Positions 1 to 11,446 of a DNA stretch of 64,000 bases are shown here, piece after piece. The number at the start of each line of letters is the position of its first letter. Position 1 is the stretch's first letter. Source of the DNA: Catonia carolina (Eukaryota > Arthropoda > Insecta > Hemiptera > Achilidae). The DNA is taken from contig JAQMRL010000012.1 in assembly GCA_035578175.1 (NCBI GenBank), forward strand, positions 17,649,715-17,713,714. The letters are read 5' to 3'. Below the pieces are notes generated by a model. That model did no database searches. It worked only from the letters and a program-made list of their open reading frames with translations, and was not told the DNA's origin. The translations under genes were made by a program, and so were the position numbers.

Positions 1-520
1 ATTTTCAACCCCTTACAGGTACATTTTTGTAATTATTAAGAAGTAATTTTTTAAGATGAACTATTTAGGTAAGATCTTCACAGAGTTTTAGCTATCAACC
101 GAGTTCTTCACCGAGTTTTAGCTCTTCTGCAGTTGACTTTACTGGAAATATAGATTTAAAAGTTGAGATCCCTTTTCAACCCTTTGAAAGGTAAATTTTT
201 GAAATCGTTGAGGGTTAATTTTTTAGCCTCACTATTCGTAACATCTTCACCGAGTTTCAGACATCTTACTCGTTGGGACTTCGTAAATAAAAAATATTGT
301 TTTGAGGGTTGGACAATCTTTTAGGAGTACATTATAAAAATGGTTAAGAAGCAAATTTTTTATTTGCTTTTTTAATAAAATCACCGAAATTTAACCATTT
401 AACTCGTCTGGAACTTAATAAACAATAAATATGGGTTAAAGGGTTGATCACTCTTTTCAACGCCTCAACGGTGAAATGTCGAAATTGTTATATGTTTAAC
501 TTTTCTATTTTTACTCTAAA
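1..520. repeat. Diverged tandem repeat running in from the left edge
   Basis: Related units of about 140-170 bp recur. Each has a TTTTCAACCCYTT-like start (near 1, 172, 305 in altered form, and 450), a run ending GTTAATTTTTTAG, a CTTCACCGAGTTT motif (near 74-120, 246) and a stretch ending in AATAAA-rich sequence. The units are well diverged, so this is an old minisatellite or the internal repeat block of a mobile element. It begins outside the window. No coding potential is seen. Confidence 0.5.
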
Positions 521-555
521 GGGAATATTCCCTCCAAATATTAGCTTTCTAGCTA

Positions 556-905
556 TTGTGCTGTGCAGTCAAATATTGAGGATTCCATGGACTGCTCGGT
601 TGACAAAGAGGTTATTAGGAGAATGAAGGAAGGCGTGGATAGGAGTCATTTCTACCAAAAAGTGTAGGAAGCTCCAATATTTTGGACACATCATGCGGAA
701 TGACTCATGATGTTCGTTACTACAAGCAATTCTGTGGGAAAAATATATGGAAAACGTGAACCTGGCAGAGGAAGGGTGTCGTAGCTTTAAACATTGAGGG
801 CTTGGTTGAAAAGAGCTTAGAAAAACTATTTTGCAGTGCAACGAACAAAGTCAGAATTGCTCTGATGGTCGCCAACATTTGGAACAGATAGGCATCTGAA
901 GAAGA
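556..905 (+). pseudogene. LINE reverse-transcriptase C-terminal remnant (RTE-like)
   Basis: Conceptual translation in shifting frames gives LRIPWTARLTK, then EVIRRMKEG, then KLQYFGHIMRND and LLQAIL, ending near GCTCTGATGGTCGCCAACAT. This series is the usual C-terminal end of an insect non-LTR retrotransposon ORF2, downstream of the polymerase fingers. At least three frameshifts and several stops are present, so it is dead. It is 5' truncated, as reverse-transcribed copies usually are. The RTE assignment is from motif memory; another related clade is possible. Confidence 0.75.
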
Positions 906-1734
906 AGCTACTGTGCGAGTAAAAATAGTCAATGAAGGCTTTGCCATGTATATATACAGATAGAGTAAAATAAATTGTTAATATTGCTTGCATGAAATCG
1001 ATTTTGTTTACGCGGCTCCGGCGTGACAGACTTTTATAAATGAGCAACAAATTTTTGGGGTTACGTTACATCTCCTATAGAACGAGTAGACAAGAAATCT
1101 ACACATTACTCTAGTGTAACTGACTTAGTTTTAGTTTCTTTCAACTAAAGAAAAAAGATCTGAAATTACTTTACTTAAATTAAAACGCAGTATACACCTG
1201 CCTATCTAACCTAACATTAACTAACCTAACCTTTTATGTACCTATGTCATATTATGTTTTACTGCAAATTGAAATGTTTTTTATATTCTATTTTCTACAT
1301 TTTCTTACTAGAACTCCTATCCTAACTTGAAACCAATTCGTCAATGTAAAAAAATTCCCTTATTGATTCCTAGTCATATACGCAATACGTTCGATAATCC
1401 AATCTCAAATAACGGGTTATCAAAAAAATGCAACCGTAACATTAAGTTAATAAAAGTACCGCATAAATAAATTTCATGTCCCCTTACATGTTAGTTGGTA
1501 ATAATGTATTCAAGGTTTACATCTTGTAACAATTGAAATATCGTTATTGTGCATCAGTGCTATTACAGTAACCACTCGACTCTATTGTGCCAACGACGTC
1601 GTTTTAAAAAGACGAACGTGTATTTATTCTTGAGAATTATTTCGCTTATAAATCTTACGAAAAAGTAAAAGACAAATTACAGTCAACATAACCCAATTTT
1701 ACTTTTCCAAATAAATCAACACTCCTGTTTGTTA
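906..1734. other. AT-rich interval, no gene seen
   Basis: Nothing recognisable on either strand. A short CTAACCTAAC-like run at 1206-1233 is too irregular to be telomeric DNA. Confidence 0.6.
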
Positions 1735-2205
1735 TATAAATTTCATTAAACTGGGAGTGTACAAGATCGTAAAAGCACAGATCAAATATCAGAGATACTC
1801 GTGGAAGTTCTGGAGGATGTAAAAGAACATTTAACTCACTTTCCTAGAAAATCGCTCTTGAAGTTATCTGCACATGCTGGGATTTCACTATCTGCTGTTT
1901 CCAGGGATACTGAAACATTACATTTGCACACTTACCGCATCGGTGGTGTACGTGTACTGAAACATTGGTTTCGTTGTCTTGTAGATGAAAACGGTATGAG
2001 GTGTTTAATCGTGTTTATTTCGATGATGAGTTGTCGTTTTAATTCCATCGTTATGTTAACAGTCAAAACTGCCGAATATGAAGCACTGAAAATTGTCACG
2101 TGTTTCACTAACGACCAATACATGCACGTAGAATAAATTTTTGGCTTGCGATATCTCAGCGTCGTGTAATAAGCCTTATTTTTAAAGAAATCAGTGGATC
2201 ATGTC
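1735..2205 (+). pseudogene. Tc1/mariner-superfamily transposase remnant
   Basis: From 1750 the frame reads TGSVQDRKSTDQISEI, then VLEDVKEHLTHFPRKSLLKL, matching the helix-turn-helix region of insect DUF4817-type transposases in the IS630/Tc1/mariner superfamily. Further on, shifted frames give YFDDELSF-like and VNSQN-like pieces and finally FHERPIHARR and SQRRVI, the start of the catalytic core. An in-frame TAA at 1747 and several frameshifts break it. A family B retroposon abuts the 3' end at 2206 and probably truncates it. The role of an intact member would be cut-and-paste transposition in the nucleus. Confidence 0.65.
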
Positions 2206-2530
2206 GTTTGTTTTTTAGGTCATCAGCTGAAAGGCTCATTTTAACCGCTTAGGGGTTTAACTAAGGAAAACGAGGAGTGAGGAGGTTTACTATTGCCTTC
2301 CTAACTGAGTAGAAAAGTATGCTTGTCAGCATACCCTGCCATCTGAAATATATCTACTTTCTACCCTGCAAATGACACCTTCACTTCACTCACCACAGGG
2401 TGTGGCTGTATTATGAAATTCATTACTCTCAGCGGAGATAACTCTGACTAGTGTCTTTTACACCTCTACCTTTTCTGTTCTTAAGTGCTTCAGTCACATA
2501 ATTGGCTGACCATAGGATAGGAAACAGAAC
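2206..2530 (-). repeat. Family B retroposon copy 1
   Basis: Reading on the minus strand, it ends with GGCTGATGACCTAAA(C)AAC-like sequence, the constant 3' end of the family, and begins within the conserved TCAGCCAATTA block. It is diverged and lies directly against the Tc1/mariner remnant. Family B copies share the 3' end but differ in 5' extent, which is the pattern of LINE-driven retroposition. Confidence 0.7.
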
Positions 2531-2559
2531 AGAGACGTAATGACGATATTCTGTTATTG

Positions 2560-2760
2560 GTCAAATTTGGTTTAAGCTTAAATTTTGTAATTGATTTATT
2601 TTATGTAATCTAACTGAATTTGTTAGTAGGGTAAGTTTAATAATTAATGTATGCATAAATAATTAATTGTTATAAGTTGAAAGTAAGTGTGGTTATTTTT
2701 ATCATTCCCATATCCAATACGAACCTAGCTGTAGGTGTTACAATATATTTTGTTATCTTC
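2560..2760 (+). repeat. Family H repeat copy 1
   Basis: Resembles 18945-19165 over most of its length: TTGTAATTGATT, TTATGTAATCTAA, then AAGTAAGT and a CGAACCTAGC end. Shorter relatives lie near 9255-9345 and 52060-52130 on the minus strand. No ORF or terminal structure is clear. Confidence 0.45.
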
Positions 2761-2956
2761 AAAAAAGTATTGATTACGTCTCTAGTCTTTTGAGTGTGAT
2801 TTTTTAGGTTTACTGCCAAAAAGTAGTGAAATTTGAAATGCCAAAAAGTTTCTAATAAATTTGTGTAATTTTTTTACTTTCTATATGAAATTACTATATC
2901 TAATTTATTACTATATTATATAGTAATCTATTACTATATATGAAATTAATATTTTT

Positions 2957-3798
2957 TTACTTTCCCTATATGAATATATAAGGGAGGAACGTATTGTTTT
3001 CATGTCGAGTTTTCACCGGATATACACGTTTTCAGGCCCGCTGAATTCAAAAAAACACTTTTTTTGCCGATTGGCCTGTGAGTAAGTATGTGAACAAATT
3101 ATCTCAAGAATGGAATGTCATTCCTAACGTAGTATATTAGGAGGTATTTATCAGTGCGAGTTATCACTTTTTGTCGATTGTCTCAAAAATAGTTCCTATG
3201 ATTTTTTAAAAATCGTTTCATTTACCAAAGATTATGTAATCTACAAAGTAGGGTAAGCGCTATGTCCACTGAATTACTTTGGAGGCTGTGCTCTCCTGGT
3301 AAGAATTTTTTCAAAGATTACTGTCTTATTATGCATTTTAGGGCAAAAGTTATTATAATTAAAGTCATAGAAAATTAAGAAACCTACAACTATCATCTTA
3401 AATAGTTTTTTCTGCAACGCTTAGTTTAGCGTCAATTGTGATTTTCTGTATTTTGCACATCAACATCGGTAAAAAATCGTATTTTTAAAGATTGCGGAAT
3501 TAGTAGTCTATTATTTTATAATCAAAGTTATGAAACTAAAAATACCTACTGTAGACTACAAATTTTATTTCAAACTTTTTTTCTACAGAACTTAGTTCAG
3601 CATCAATTAGTCATTTTTCGAACTTTAAATTGTACAGTAATTGATTTTCATTTAGTTTTGGGTTATTTTCATTCATTCATGATTAAATTAATTATGTTTT
3701 TCATATTATAATATTGTTTACTCATGATCGAAAACATAGGTTACATTTTTATTATGTACATTGGTAAGAGAAAGTCGTGTAAGTGTTTTACACTAGAT
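2957..3798 (+). repeat. Family A copy 1 (head to tail)
   Basis: Head with stem-loop (CCCTATATG / ATATATAAGGG), the GTTTTCATGTCGA block, the TTTTCACCGGATATACACG block, then the CTCAAGAAYGGAAT block. It continues through two modules that each contain TTAGCGTCAATTAGTGATTTTC-like sequence, and ends in GGTAAGAGAAAGT plus the tail hairpin half at 3785-3798. Part of the middle is missing. This copy shows the family layout used for all later entries. Confidence 0.85.
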
Positions 3799-4984
3799 TT
3801 ATAATTTTTGTTTGTTTGAGATGTACCATGATTATTTTGTGTAAGTAGTTCTAAGGATTTTAGATTGGTGTGTTAAATTATTTCTGTATTAAAATATTTA
3901 AATTCAGGTTACTCGATATTCTTAAAAGATAAAATTTTATTTGTCTTAAGAATTTAGATCAGAATTTACATTTGATTCAATTACATATTTTTCTCGACTA
4001 TAATCCTTATGTTGTAATATAAGGCATTTTTCCTTCCTTTTACAGTTACCCTAGATTTTCCACATGAATAGATTCCAGCGTGAAAAACAACCATTCCCAG
4101 TACGTTTTATAGTAAGACATTATAAAAAAATATATGGGAATTTATGTAAAACAGAAAACATTGATGGAGCACCTTTTTTTAAAATTCTTTTACAAATTCT
4201 TTACTTTATTTCAGTTTCAAGGTCATGATTTTGTCCTGTATTATACTGTGAATAAATGGCGGCGTACCGCACTGAATCTCTCTTAAATCAACTTCACCGT
4301 TACATGAAACTCATCATAATGAGTAGTACCCTCCTTATCCGAATTCTTTTAAGTAAAAAACTTAGTATGAATCACTCAGTGACTTTCTCTTGCCAACGTA
4401 AATAATTAAAAATATAAAAATATAATTAATAAATAAGAAAAACATACCAACTTTTTGCAGAATTTTAAGTGATGAATGTCAGGAAATTATTTGTAAGGGA
4501 GAGCTTGAGAAAGCTACATAAAAGTAAATCGGACGTCCAAAATAGATCCCATAAGTACGACATTAGAAATAAAACACTTACTTCTTTGAGACAAAGCGAG
4601 AACTGTACTGTATTAGCGCTACTTCTCTGACTTCACCCCAAATTTTATAATTTGCTACCTAAACATATAACGGAACAGAACGAAATTAAATTTAAGAATG
4701 AAATGCAGAAATGAAGTGGCGGCTCATGCCTTCATAAATAGGTGAAGAGTTACAAAGAAACCTAGATGAACTAGTATAAGCCTACTAATAAGTATCCGCG
4801 AGACTTCCGAATATAAAAGAGGAGCTAACAATCAAAAAGTGTTTTCTCCGGAAGTTCGAAAATCGAGATTTTGATGGGTTTTTATTGGCTGTAATGAAAG
4901 ACACCGCTATATCCTTCATATTTTATCATAATGTATTTTCTCCCTCTGTTATAACATATTGAAATATTTCTTTTCATTCAAAAC
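3799..4984. other. AT-rich interval with family A tail and family F fragments
   Basis: Near 4361-4440 a minus-strand family A tail is visible (GACTTTCTCTTGCCAACG followed by AATAATTAAAAATATA). Near 4735-4850 the CTACTAATAAGTATCCGCGAGACT stretch recurs inverted near 56395-56450 (family F). The rest shows nothing recognisable. Confidence 0.5.
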
Positions 4985-5640
4985 AATATTTTGCATCAAT
5001 ACAGCAAAATCGCAGCATGTTACATTTACAATGCGGAGAAATACTTGTCCACCAGTAAAACTTGGAGGTGTTGATTTACCACAAAGTGAAGTTGTGAAGT
5101 AGGCTACCTGGGTATGCATCTTGACAGGCGGTTAACTTGGAAAACCCATGTGAGAATGAAGAATAATGAATTAAATCTAAAATACGAAAGGATGTACTGG
5201 TTGATTGGTGGGAATTCTTTACTTTCTCTTGAGAATAAGTTGCTGCTTTACAAAATGTAACTTAAACCAGTTTGGTTGTACGGCGTTCAAGTTTGGGGAA
5301 CTACCAGCAGAAGTAACATAGAGGTAATTCAAAGGTTCCAGAATAAGGTTCTTTGGGTTATAACCAGAGCACCGTTGTTTGCAAGGAATGCAGAAATACA
5401 ACATTATTGCAACCTACCTGATGTAATGGACGAGGTCAGGTGTTTTAATGGAAAATATCAGGCAAGACTTGAAAGTCACGAAAATGAATTAGCTATAAAT
5501 CTTCAAAACAATGCGGAAGAAGTTAGGCGCCTGAAACGTTACCATGTGTTGAACTTGTCTGAAAGAGTTTAAATGTACATAAAATTATAGTGAAAAGTAT
5601 TCCATATTGTATAATGTAAATGTACATCTTTGTACATAGT
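4985..5640 (+). pseudogene. Jockey-clade LINE ORF2 C-terminal fragment
   Basis: Translation gives AKSQHVTFTMRR, PQSEVVK, then after a frameshift near 5101 YLGMHLDRRLTW, then MYWLIGGNSLLSLENKLLLY. One TAA lies in the frame near 5260, and it resumes with WLYGVQVWGT, VIQRFQNKVL and RRLKRYHVLNL before a natural stop at 5570. YLGxHLDxRLTW and SNIExIQRFQxKVL are hallmarks of the jockey-clade reverse-transcriptase C-terminal region. It is 5' truncated and has only one frameshift and one stop here, so it is one of the better-kept LINE remnants in the window. Confidence 0.88.
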
Positions 5641-6160
5641 AATTTTCTCTTTTAACATACGAATAATTGATATAATGAGAGGTACTCAGGATAATGAGGC
5701 CTTAACTTGTGATTTGTAAATTGAGAAGATTTCTTTATAGTTTATTTTTAAAAAACTGATTGCAATTAATGTTATTTATACAAAAAATTCAAAACAAGGT
5801 TCTCCAACAGCTGTGAACAACCAAATAGTGGTTTCTCTAACTGACCAATAAGATGTGCCCGAAGCCATAGGTTTTTTATGTCATTTCTGTTTAATTACTA
5901 ATTATTTGAAGCATTTTGATCGTGGTAACTATCAGAAATAGTCATTTTGAGATGGCTACTTCAGGTATTACTCAAGAAAAAATTTAGAATCCAAATAAAT
6001 AAAGTAAAATCAGTTTTCTCATCTCCTGAAAAAACTTTATAAATGTGAGAAAGCACAATTTGATTATTACGAGTACCTCCTCAAAAAAGTAAATACACAT
6101 ACAAAACAACTGTGTGACACCGCAAATACAAAACACTAACGTAACGTTCACTTACATAAA
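5641..6160. other. AT-rich interval with family F fragment
   Basis: Near 6055-6150, CAAAACAACTGTGTGACACC and CGCAAATACAAAACA recur inverted near 56305-56380, so this is an interspersed repeat (family F). The remainder shows no gene. Confidence 0.45.
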
Positions 6161-6164
6161 ACAA

Positions 6165-6450
6165 GCGGTGCAGTAGGCTGGTCGACCCGTCGTAAACTCT
6201 TCACTATTCCGGGACGGGTGGGGAGAGCTAGGCGTGCTATTTGCTGGTGACATCTTCATTGTCATGGCAACCCGCTCGTGCTAGAATACTAGCAGCGGCC
6301 ACCCGTCAAACTCTTCACTTGGACATTTATTACGTATATTAAGGCCATTACAAGGACTATTAAAACATTAGAAAGCGCTCTAACCAGATACAATAATTTT
6401 GTAAATTTTTCTCGAGACTCCTTCATTTATTGTAAAGCAAAAAATTATGC
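6165..6450 (+). repeat. Family D repeat copy 1 (left part)
   Basis: Starts with CAGTAGGCTGGTCGACCC and continues through ACTCTTCACT, GTCATGGCAACCCGCT, CTCTTCACTTGGACATTTAT and AGCGCTCT...GATACAATAA. The other copies are at 22861-23005, 34175-34545 and 55384-55790. This copy lacks the right end. A non-autonomous DNA transposon is likely, but no transposase or clean target duplication is seen. Confidence 0.6.
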
Positions 6451-7680
6451 TAAGTAAAACACAAAGTAAACTGTGAGCTCAATTACCCTATTTTTTTTTG
6501 TGGTAATTAATTTAAATGTTTTTATACATATCCTGGTACATGGTTTTTAATCGTACTTGAATATGTCAATTTCCACAGACTCGATTATTGAAATGAATGG
6601 GGTAATAGGAATGGATATGTGTATACAAATTATCATAAAAATATTAAGATAAACATTGTATAATTTTTTTTTGGAAATAATTAAGTATGGGTTACCGAAA
6701 AATTAATTTTGGCTTGAAGGGGTCAATTAAATTCTGTACCAGATAACAATAATTGTTTCTACTAATGAACCAAAAAATAATTATTATTCTTAAAATTTGA
6801 AATTCATATTTAAAAAAATTTGCATAAAAATAATATTTTTTTCATACAGCGGTTTTTTTAATTTGTCAATGTTAACATCTGGCTGTTTGATACCATATTC
6901 AAAAACCCATATTTGTGTTTATCTTGGAAATGTAAACTTTGTTACTAAAAAATATGCGTGTATCGATTGTCGGTATACCTATATCCTGTAGGCCTACTAC
7001 TTTTTAATTTGTTATATCGATTCACGTCCTATCAGTTGTTAGTTGATTCCATGCGGGTAAATTGTATTTAGTTTTTACATTGTCCAGGAAACTTAGAATA
7101 ATTAAAACTCAATCAGAATTACTGACACGGCAAAATACCGTACATCATAAGGGAACTTGAATCAGAATTGTTAAGAAAATTAATCTAATTTTCGTACTGG
7201 AGTAAGTTACCTTTAATTCATCTTCTCACAATCAAGGATTAGGCTTCTGCTTATTGTGACTCACAGCAGTGACAAACTATTGAATTATTGTCACCTTTTG
7301 CGTGGTCTCCCAACATCTCTCTTTACCACCGTTCTGAATTGCGAAACATTAAGGGGGGTCCTTCTCTCAGGCATTCTCTCTACGTGTTCTCTTCATTGAT
7401 TTCGATATTCTGCAATCTTCCCATTCAGGTTATAAACATCAACCGCCTTGAAGGCGGAAGAGGGAGAAATTCCCAACGGCAGAAAGGGTGGAAGAACCTA
7501 GAGAGACACCTCGAATAAAAGTTCCTGAATGCTTGAAGTCAGTTAAGTAACGGCGCTACTATCAAGCCCAACCTGAGGGCGCTCGTTACGCGGCCAGGGT
7601 ATTTACTGACAAACTCACAAACAGCCTCGGATTCTGGTTACCTTTAATTTTGGGATTAAATAGTGTAATGAAACAGAAAA
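6451..7680. other. Unassigned interval with a GC-richer patch
   Basis: 6451-7230 is plain AT-rich DNA. 7240-7640 is richer in GC and contains ACCGCCTTGAAGGCGG (a short inverted repeat at 7442-7457) and GGCGCTACTATCAAGCCC. Open frames here are short and match nothing I know. Confidence 0.4.
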
Positions 7681-7681
7681 A

Positions 7682-8727
7682 ATCTGGTATAAAACACTCA
7701 CATGACTTTCTCTTGTCAATTTAAGTACCTAATGAAAAATATATATTAATTATGTTTAATCGTTAGTAAAAAATGTAAAATTTAAAAAATAACCTAATTG
7801 TAATCATGAGTGAATGACGCTAAACGAAATCTAACTGTAGAACTTAAAAATACCGAAAATCTTAAACTGACGTTAAACTAGATTGCAGAAAAATGCCGCA
7901 ATACTAAAACATCAAATTTTTTTAACTGATTTCGATGAGAAAAATACAGAAAATGTATATTAAAATACATTAACTGCCCTTAAACTAAACGCTGTAGAAG
8001 GGAACGCTCGAAATAAAAGTTGTAGGTTTTAATTTTCTACAACTAATAATATATAGTATATATAATATAGTATAATATATATACTTTTTACTTTAAAATT
8101 CATGTTAAGGCCGCTATCTTAAAAAAAATTTACTACAAATCCACAGTCCCTCGAAGAATTTCAGTAGACATGGCGCTTACCCTGCCTTGTAGCGAATAAA
8201 AAATATAGTAAATGATAAAACGCTTAAAAACGTCGTAAGAGACGTTTTTGAGAAAATCACATTAATATAAATAATCATACCAATAAACTGCTACTTCTTG
8301 TTGACAGATTTTGATGAAAATATTCATGTTGAATTTCCTAGTAGTACCTAATTTTAGTTCCGAGTTTCAATTTCGTACGCTATTCCGTTCTTGAAACACT
8401 TTTTTCACACACACTCAGACCGATTGCTAAAAATATGTTTTTTGGGTTAAGGGGGTTCCTAAAAACGTATTGTTTAGGTCATCAGCCGAAATGCTAGTTT
8501 GAACCTCTAGAGGCTTTACTAAGTAAAACGAGGAGTGTGGTGGTTTACAAATTGCCTTCCTTGCTGGGTGGAAAAGTATGCTTATCAGCATCCCTGCCCT
8601 TCTGTAAAACATCAACTTCCTACATTTAAAAACGTGTTTATTCTATGAAAACTTGATTAGTAAACATAAATATGAAAACAATACTTTTCTTGCGTATATT
8701 TCATACAGGGCAAGAGACAGTAAAAAT
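7682..8727 (-). repeat. Family A copy 2, interrupted by family B
   Basis: Tail at the left (ATCTGGTATAAAACACTCAC, then ACTTTCTCTTG), two AGCGTCA-type modules, the GCTTACCCTGCCTTGTAG block, the TTTTTTGGGTTAAGGGGG block and the head end at GGGCAAGAGACAGTA. A family B insert occupies 8469-8626. Confidence 0.85.
8469..8626 (-). repeat. Family B copy 2, short insertion with 9-bp target duplication
   Basis: The insert is flanked by TAAAAACGT at 8460-8468 and 8627-8635. Removing it restores the family A head sequence (CTGAAAACGTG region). Only the 3' 158 bp of family B is present, so it is 5' truncated in its sense (minus) orientation. Confidence 0.85.
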
Positions 8728-9383
8728 TAGATGTGCTTGAAGATTTATTGAGAAGTTTAATGCAGTTAGTCAATTATATTTTTTTTCACTATATTCACTA
8801 ATTTCACTATATTATAAAAATGTGAGACATTAAAAACATCGGACAATTTAGGTAGAATCTGTTGTACAACAAACAGAATGAACGATTGATGCAAGGTTGA
8901 AGGAGGTAACTGTGTTACCTCACGTCACCATTAGAGCTACAGGTAGCCTATGTCGCCTTATCTCTTAATGGATGCTAAATTATTCAAAAGCATTTGTCTA
9001 AATTTGTCTTTTGTACATGTTTGTCAGTTACCCGTCCTAGTGTCCATTTTCTGTATACAGTAACCTGGTATCCTGCCGTCAAAGCAAAACTATTATAGGT
9101 CTGTTAAAAATCGATTATACTACTATATCGAATGGTTTTGGGAAAAATGTGACTTCATTTGAAACTGTTTTTGTTGTTGTCTAAAGTGTTGCACATTGTA
9201 ATCAACCTAGTTTTTACTTTATCTTCTTCAATAAAATGACATATAGAGAAAGGAATATTGTAACACCTAAGCCTTGGTTCGTTCGAAATCTGGGTATAAT
9301 AAATACAGTTATAACTAAACTACTTTAAACTTATAACAAATATACATATACTATAATATACTTGCCCAAAACATGGATGTAGA
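8728..9383. other. Unassigned interval with a family H fragment
   Basis: 9255-9345 matches the family H end inverted (GTAACACCTAAGCC, GGTTCGTTCG, then ACTTTAAACTTATAAC). The rest holds no recognisable gene. Confidence 0.4.
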
Positions 9384-9664
9384 GTGTTAAATTATTTGCA
9401 CTGGATCTGCTAGTTCTAGGACTACAAAAAAATTGTTGTTTCTTATCACATGGTCAGCCAATTATAAAACTGAACCATTTAACAACAAAAGTGACAGAGA
9501 GGTGTAAAAGATACTAGTCAGGGTTATCTACTCTGAGAGTAATGAATTTCATTATACAGCCAGAACCTGTGGTGAATGAAGTGAAGGTGTCATTTGTAGG
9601 GTGGAAAGTACATGGTTTTTAGAAGGCCTGGTACGTTGATAAGCATACTTTTCCACTCTTTGGG

Positions 9665-10665
9665 TTTGTAGCAAGAACTGCCTATGTCAAAAATTGTGTG
9701 TTTTGAATAATTCACCATCATCGGAATTCAAAATATTCTTCTTTGTAACCAGCTGATCTATTTTAGTAAAAACGTACTATGTCCAAAGATATTACACATA
9801 GAATATACACTAGTTCTGCAAAAAACCCTATGTCAATAGTAGTTTCAAGCAAAAACCGCCAATGTCATGACAATGGTTATTTTTACCAGAAATCACATTT
9901 TTGTAGGTTATGTAGTCTACTGTATTGTTTGATTAATAGCTGTAAGTTTGGTGTGTTAGTTGAGCTTTTAGTTGTGTCTAAAATATTAAAATGAATGGTG
10001 AAGAAACTAATTGGGAAAGAAAAAGAAAAAAGAAAGAGCGGCAAACCGAAATTATGAAAGAGAAAAAACTATAAGGGCTTGAACAGACGTATTAATAAGA
10101 CATAAAGTAGCCTCTAGAAAATGACTTCACATTTAATGTGGTGAATGAAGGGCCACTTTCAGTAAATAAAAATAAATTAAAAGATTTACAAAAACTGTAT
10201 CCGTCAATTAGGAAATTTTATGATTCACTTCACTGAATACAATAATGCCACTTCTGATATTGATGAATCAGACAACAGCTGGGCAGTTGAAAATTAAAAC
10301 AATTTCTATGCCTTAAAATAGCTCGAGTATTGTAATTTTTGAAAAAATAAATGTAACATTTTATCTAACTGTTTATTATTTTATTTTGTTAGCTAGATTC
10401 CTGTTACCGCTAAGTTAGTAGAAGTGGTATTCCAAAAAAACCTTTTTCATGACAAATCAATTTTGGAATTTAAATAAAATTTTACTTAACAGTGAAATAT
10501 AGCCTAGTTTTAATTTAAATTTTTTTAGAAGAAAGAAACCATTTTTCTAATGGATGATTCAAATACCAATATTAATTACTACAGTAAGAGGAAAACAGTT
10601 TTTCCATTTTACCGAAAATGTTACTTTTATGACAAAGGCAATTTTTACCATAAACCTCTCAATTG
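9665..10665 (+). mobile_element. Internally deleted DNA transposon, unknown family
   Basis: Inserted in family B. The left side has several TATGTCMAA-like motifs (9684, 9779, 9828, 9860) and the right side their inverse (CATGACAAA at 10448, TATGACAAAGGC at 10628), so the element has repeated subterminal motifs in inverted orientation. It contains both ends of a transposase-like frame but lacks the catalytic middle. Exact ends and target duplication are not clear. Confidence 0.6.
9991..10297 (+). pseudogene. Transposase start and end joined by an internal deletion
   Basis: Starts ATG at 9991 with a very basic N-terminus (NWERKRKKKERQ), broken by TAA in the codon after LysLysLeu. A later frame reads FNVVNEGPLSVNKNKLKDLQ, then LYPSIRKFYDSL, and stops after AVEN at 10297. 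A basic start and a KLxDLxxLxxxIxxxxxxFYxxL end resemble a class of insect DDE transposases whose formal name I am not sure of. No catalytic residues remain. Confidence 0.5.
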
Positions 10666-10708
10666 TAAACCACCTCACTCCTCATTTTACTTAGTAAAAC
10701 CTTTAGAG

Positions 10709-11128
10709 CAGTATTTCTCAACCTTTTTTGATCACGGCACACTAACCTACGAGAGACTGAAAAAGCACCGAGTGATAGCAATGGAAGCAGTTAATATATC
10801 TCTGTTACATTTTTCAACCTTCTAATTATGCCAGCTGGGCTTTTCCTCAGGAACAACAATAAGAAACAAGAAGCGCGAGAGACTTCTCTGAGTTGAACAG
10901 GAAATGCGTGAGTGTTTGTCTTCAATTCCACCACGAATTAAACTACTAATCTTTTGTTCGTAAGGCGTAAGCCAATAAATCCCCTATAAAATACCTAAGT
11001 TTAAGTTTTCAATGTTACTCTATTGTTATTTTTTTAAATCTAAATATTGAGTGAATTTATTTTCATTTTTTTATCACAAATATCAGAAAGTTTCAGAAGT
11101 TTCGCGGCATACCCGTTGAGAACTACTG
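10709..11128. mobile_element. Non-autonomous hAT element (MITE), 420 bp
   Basis: Termini are CAGTATTTCTCAACC and, inverted, CAGTAGTTCTCAACGGG, the classic hAT terminal repeat. The flanks are CTTTAGAG (10701-10708) and CTCTAGAT (11129-11136), an 8-bp duplication of CTCTAGAG in the family B consensus, which fits the known hAT preference for a TCTAGA-like centre. There is no coding capacity. Confidence 0.9.
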
Positions 11129-11446
11129 CTCTAGATGTTCAAACCAGTCTTTCGGCTGATGACCTAAACAACAGCACACATGTATACATATATGTTTGTG
11201 TGTGTGCGCGCGTACACGCACGTATATATGTGTAAAAATTAAAAAGATTTTCCTTCGTACTTTATGCAGATTTAGGACTGGTAAAATATACTACAAGTGA
11301 GACGTAATTGGTGTGTTTAAAATTACTTTAAATTTCCATTTATTTATTAATTTGTGTTTGGTTTTTTATATTTTATGTCTGTTATCATCCAATTCTTTCA
11401 ACTAGATCATTAATTTAATCAATTTAGTTAAAGCACCAACCTACGA

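Larger units (their letters stand above)
9384..11178 (+). repeat. Family B copy 3, split by two DNA transposons
   Basis: Pieces at 9384-9664, 10666-10708 and 11129-11178 join in order to one family B element: ATTATTTGCACTGGATCTGC, the TCTGAGAGTAATGAATTTCA block, CCTGTGGTGAATGAAG, CATACTTTTCCACTC | GTAAACCACCTCACTCCTC | GTTCAAACCAGTCTTTCGG. The gaps are filled by the elements at 9665-10665 and 10709-11128. Confidence 0.8.

Noticed and set aside
1204..1236. CTAACCTAAC runs resembling insect telomere repeat
   Set aside because: Only a few irregular units, interrupted by CATTAA, with no longer array.
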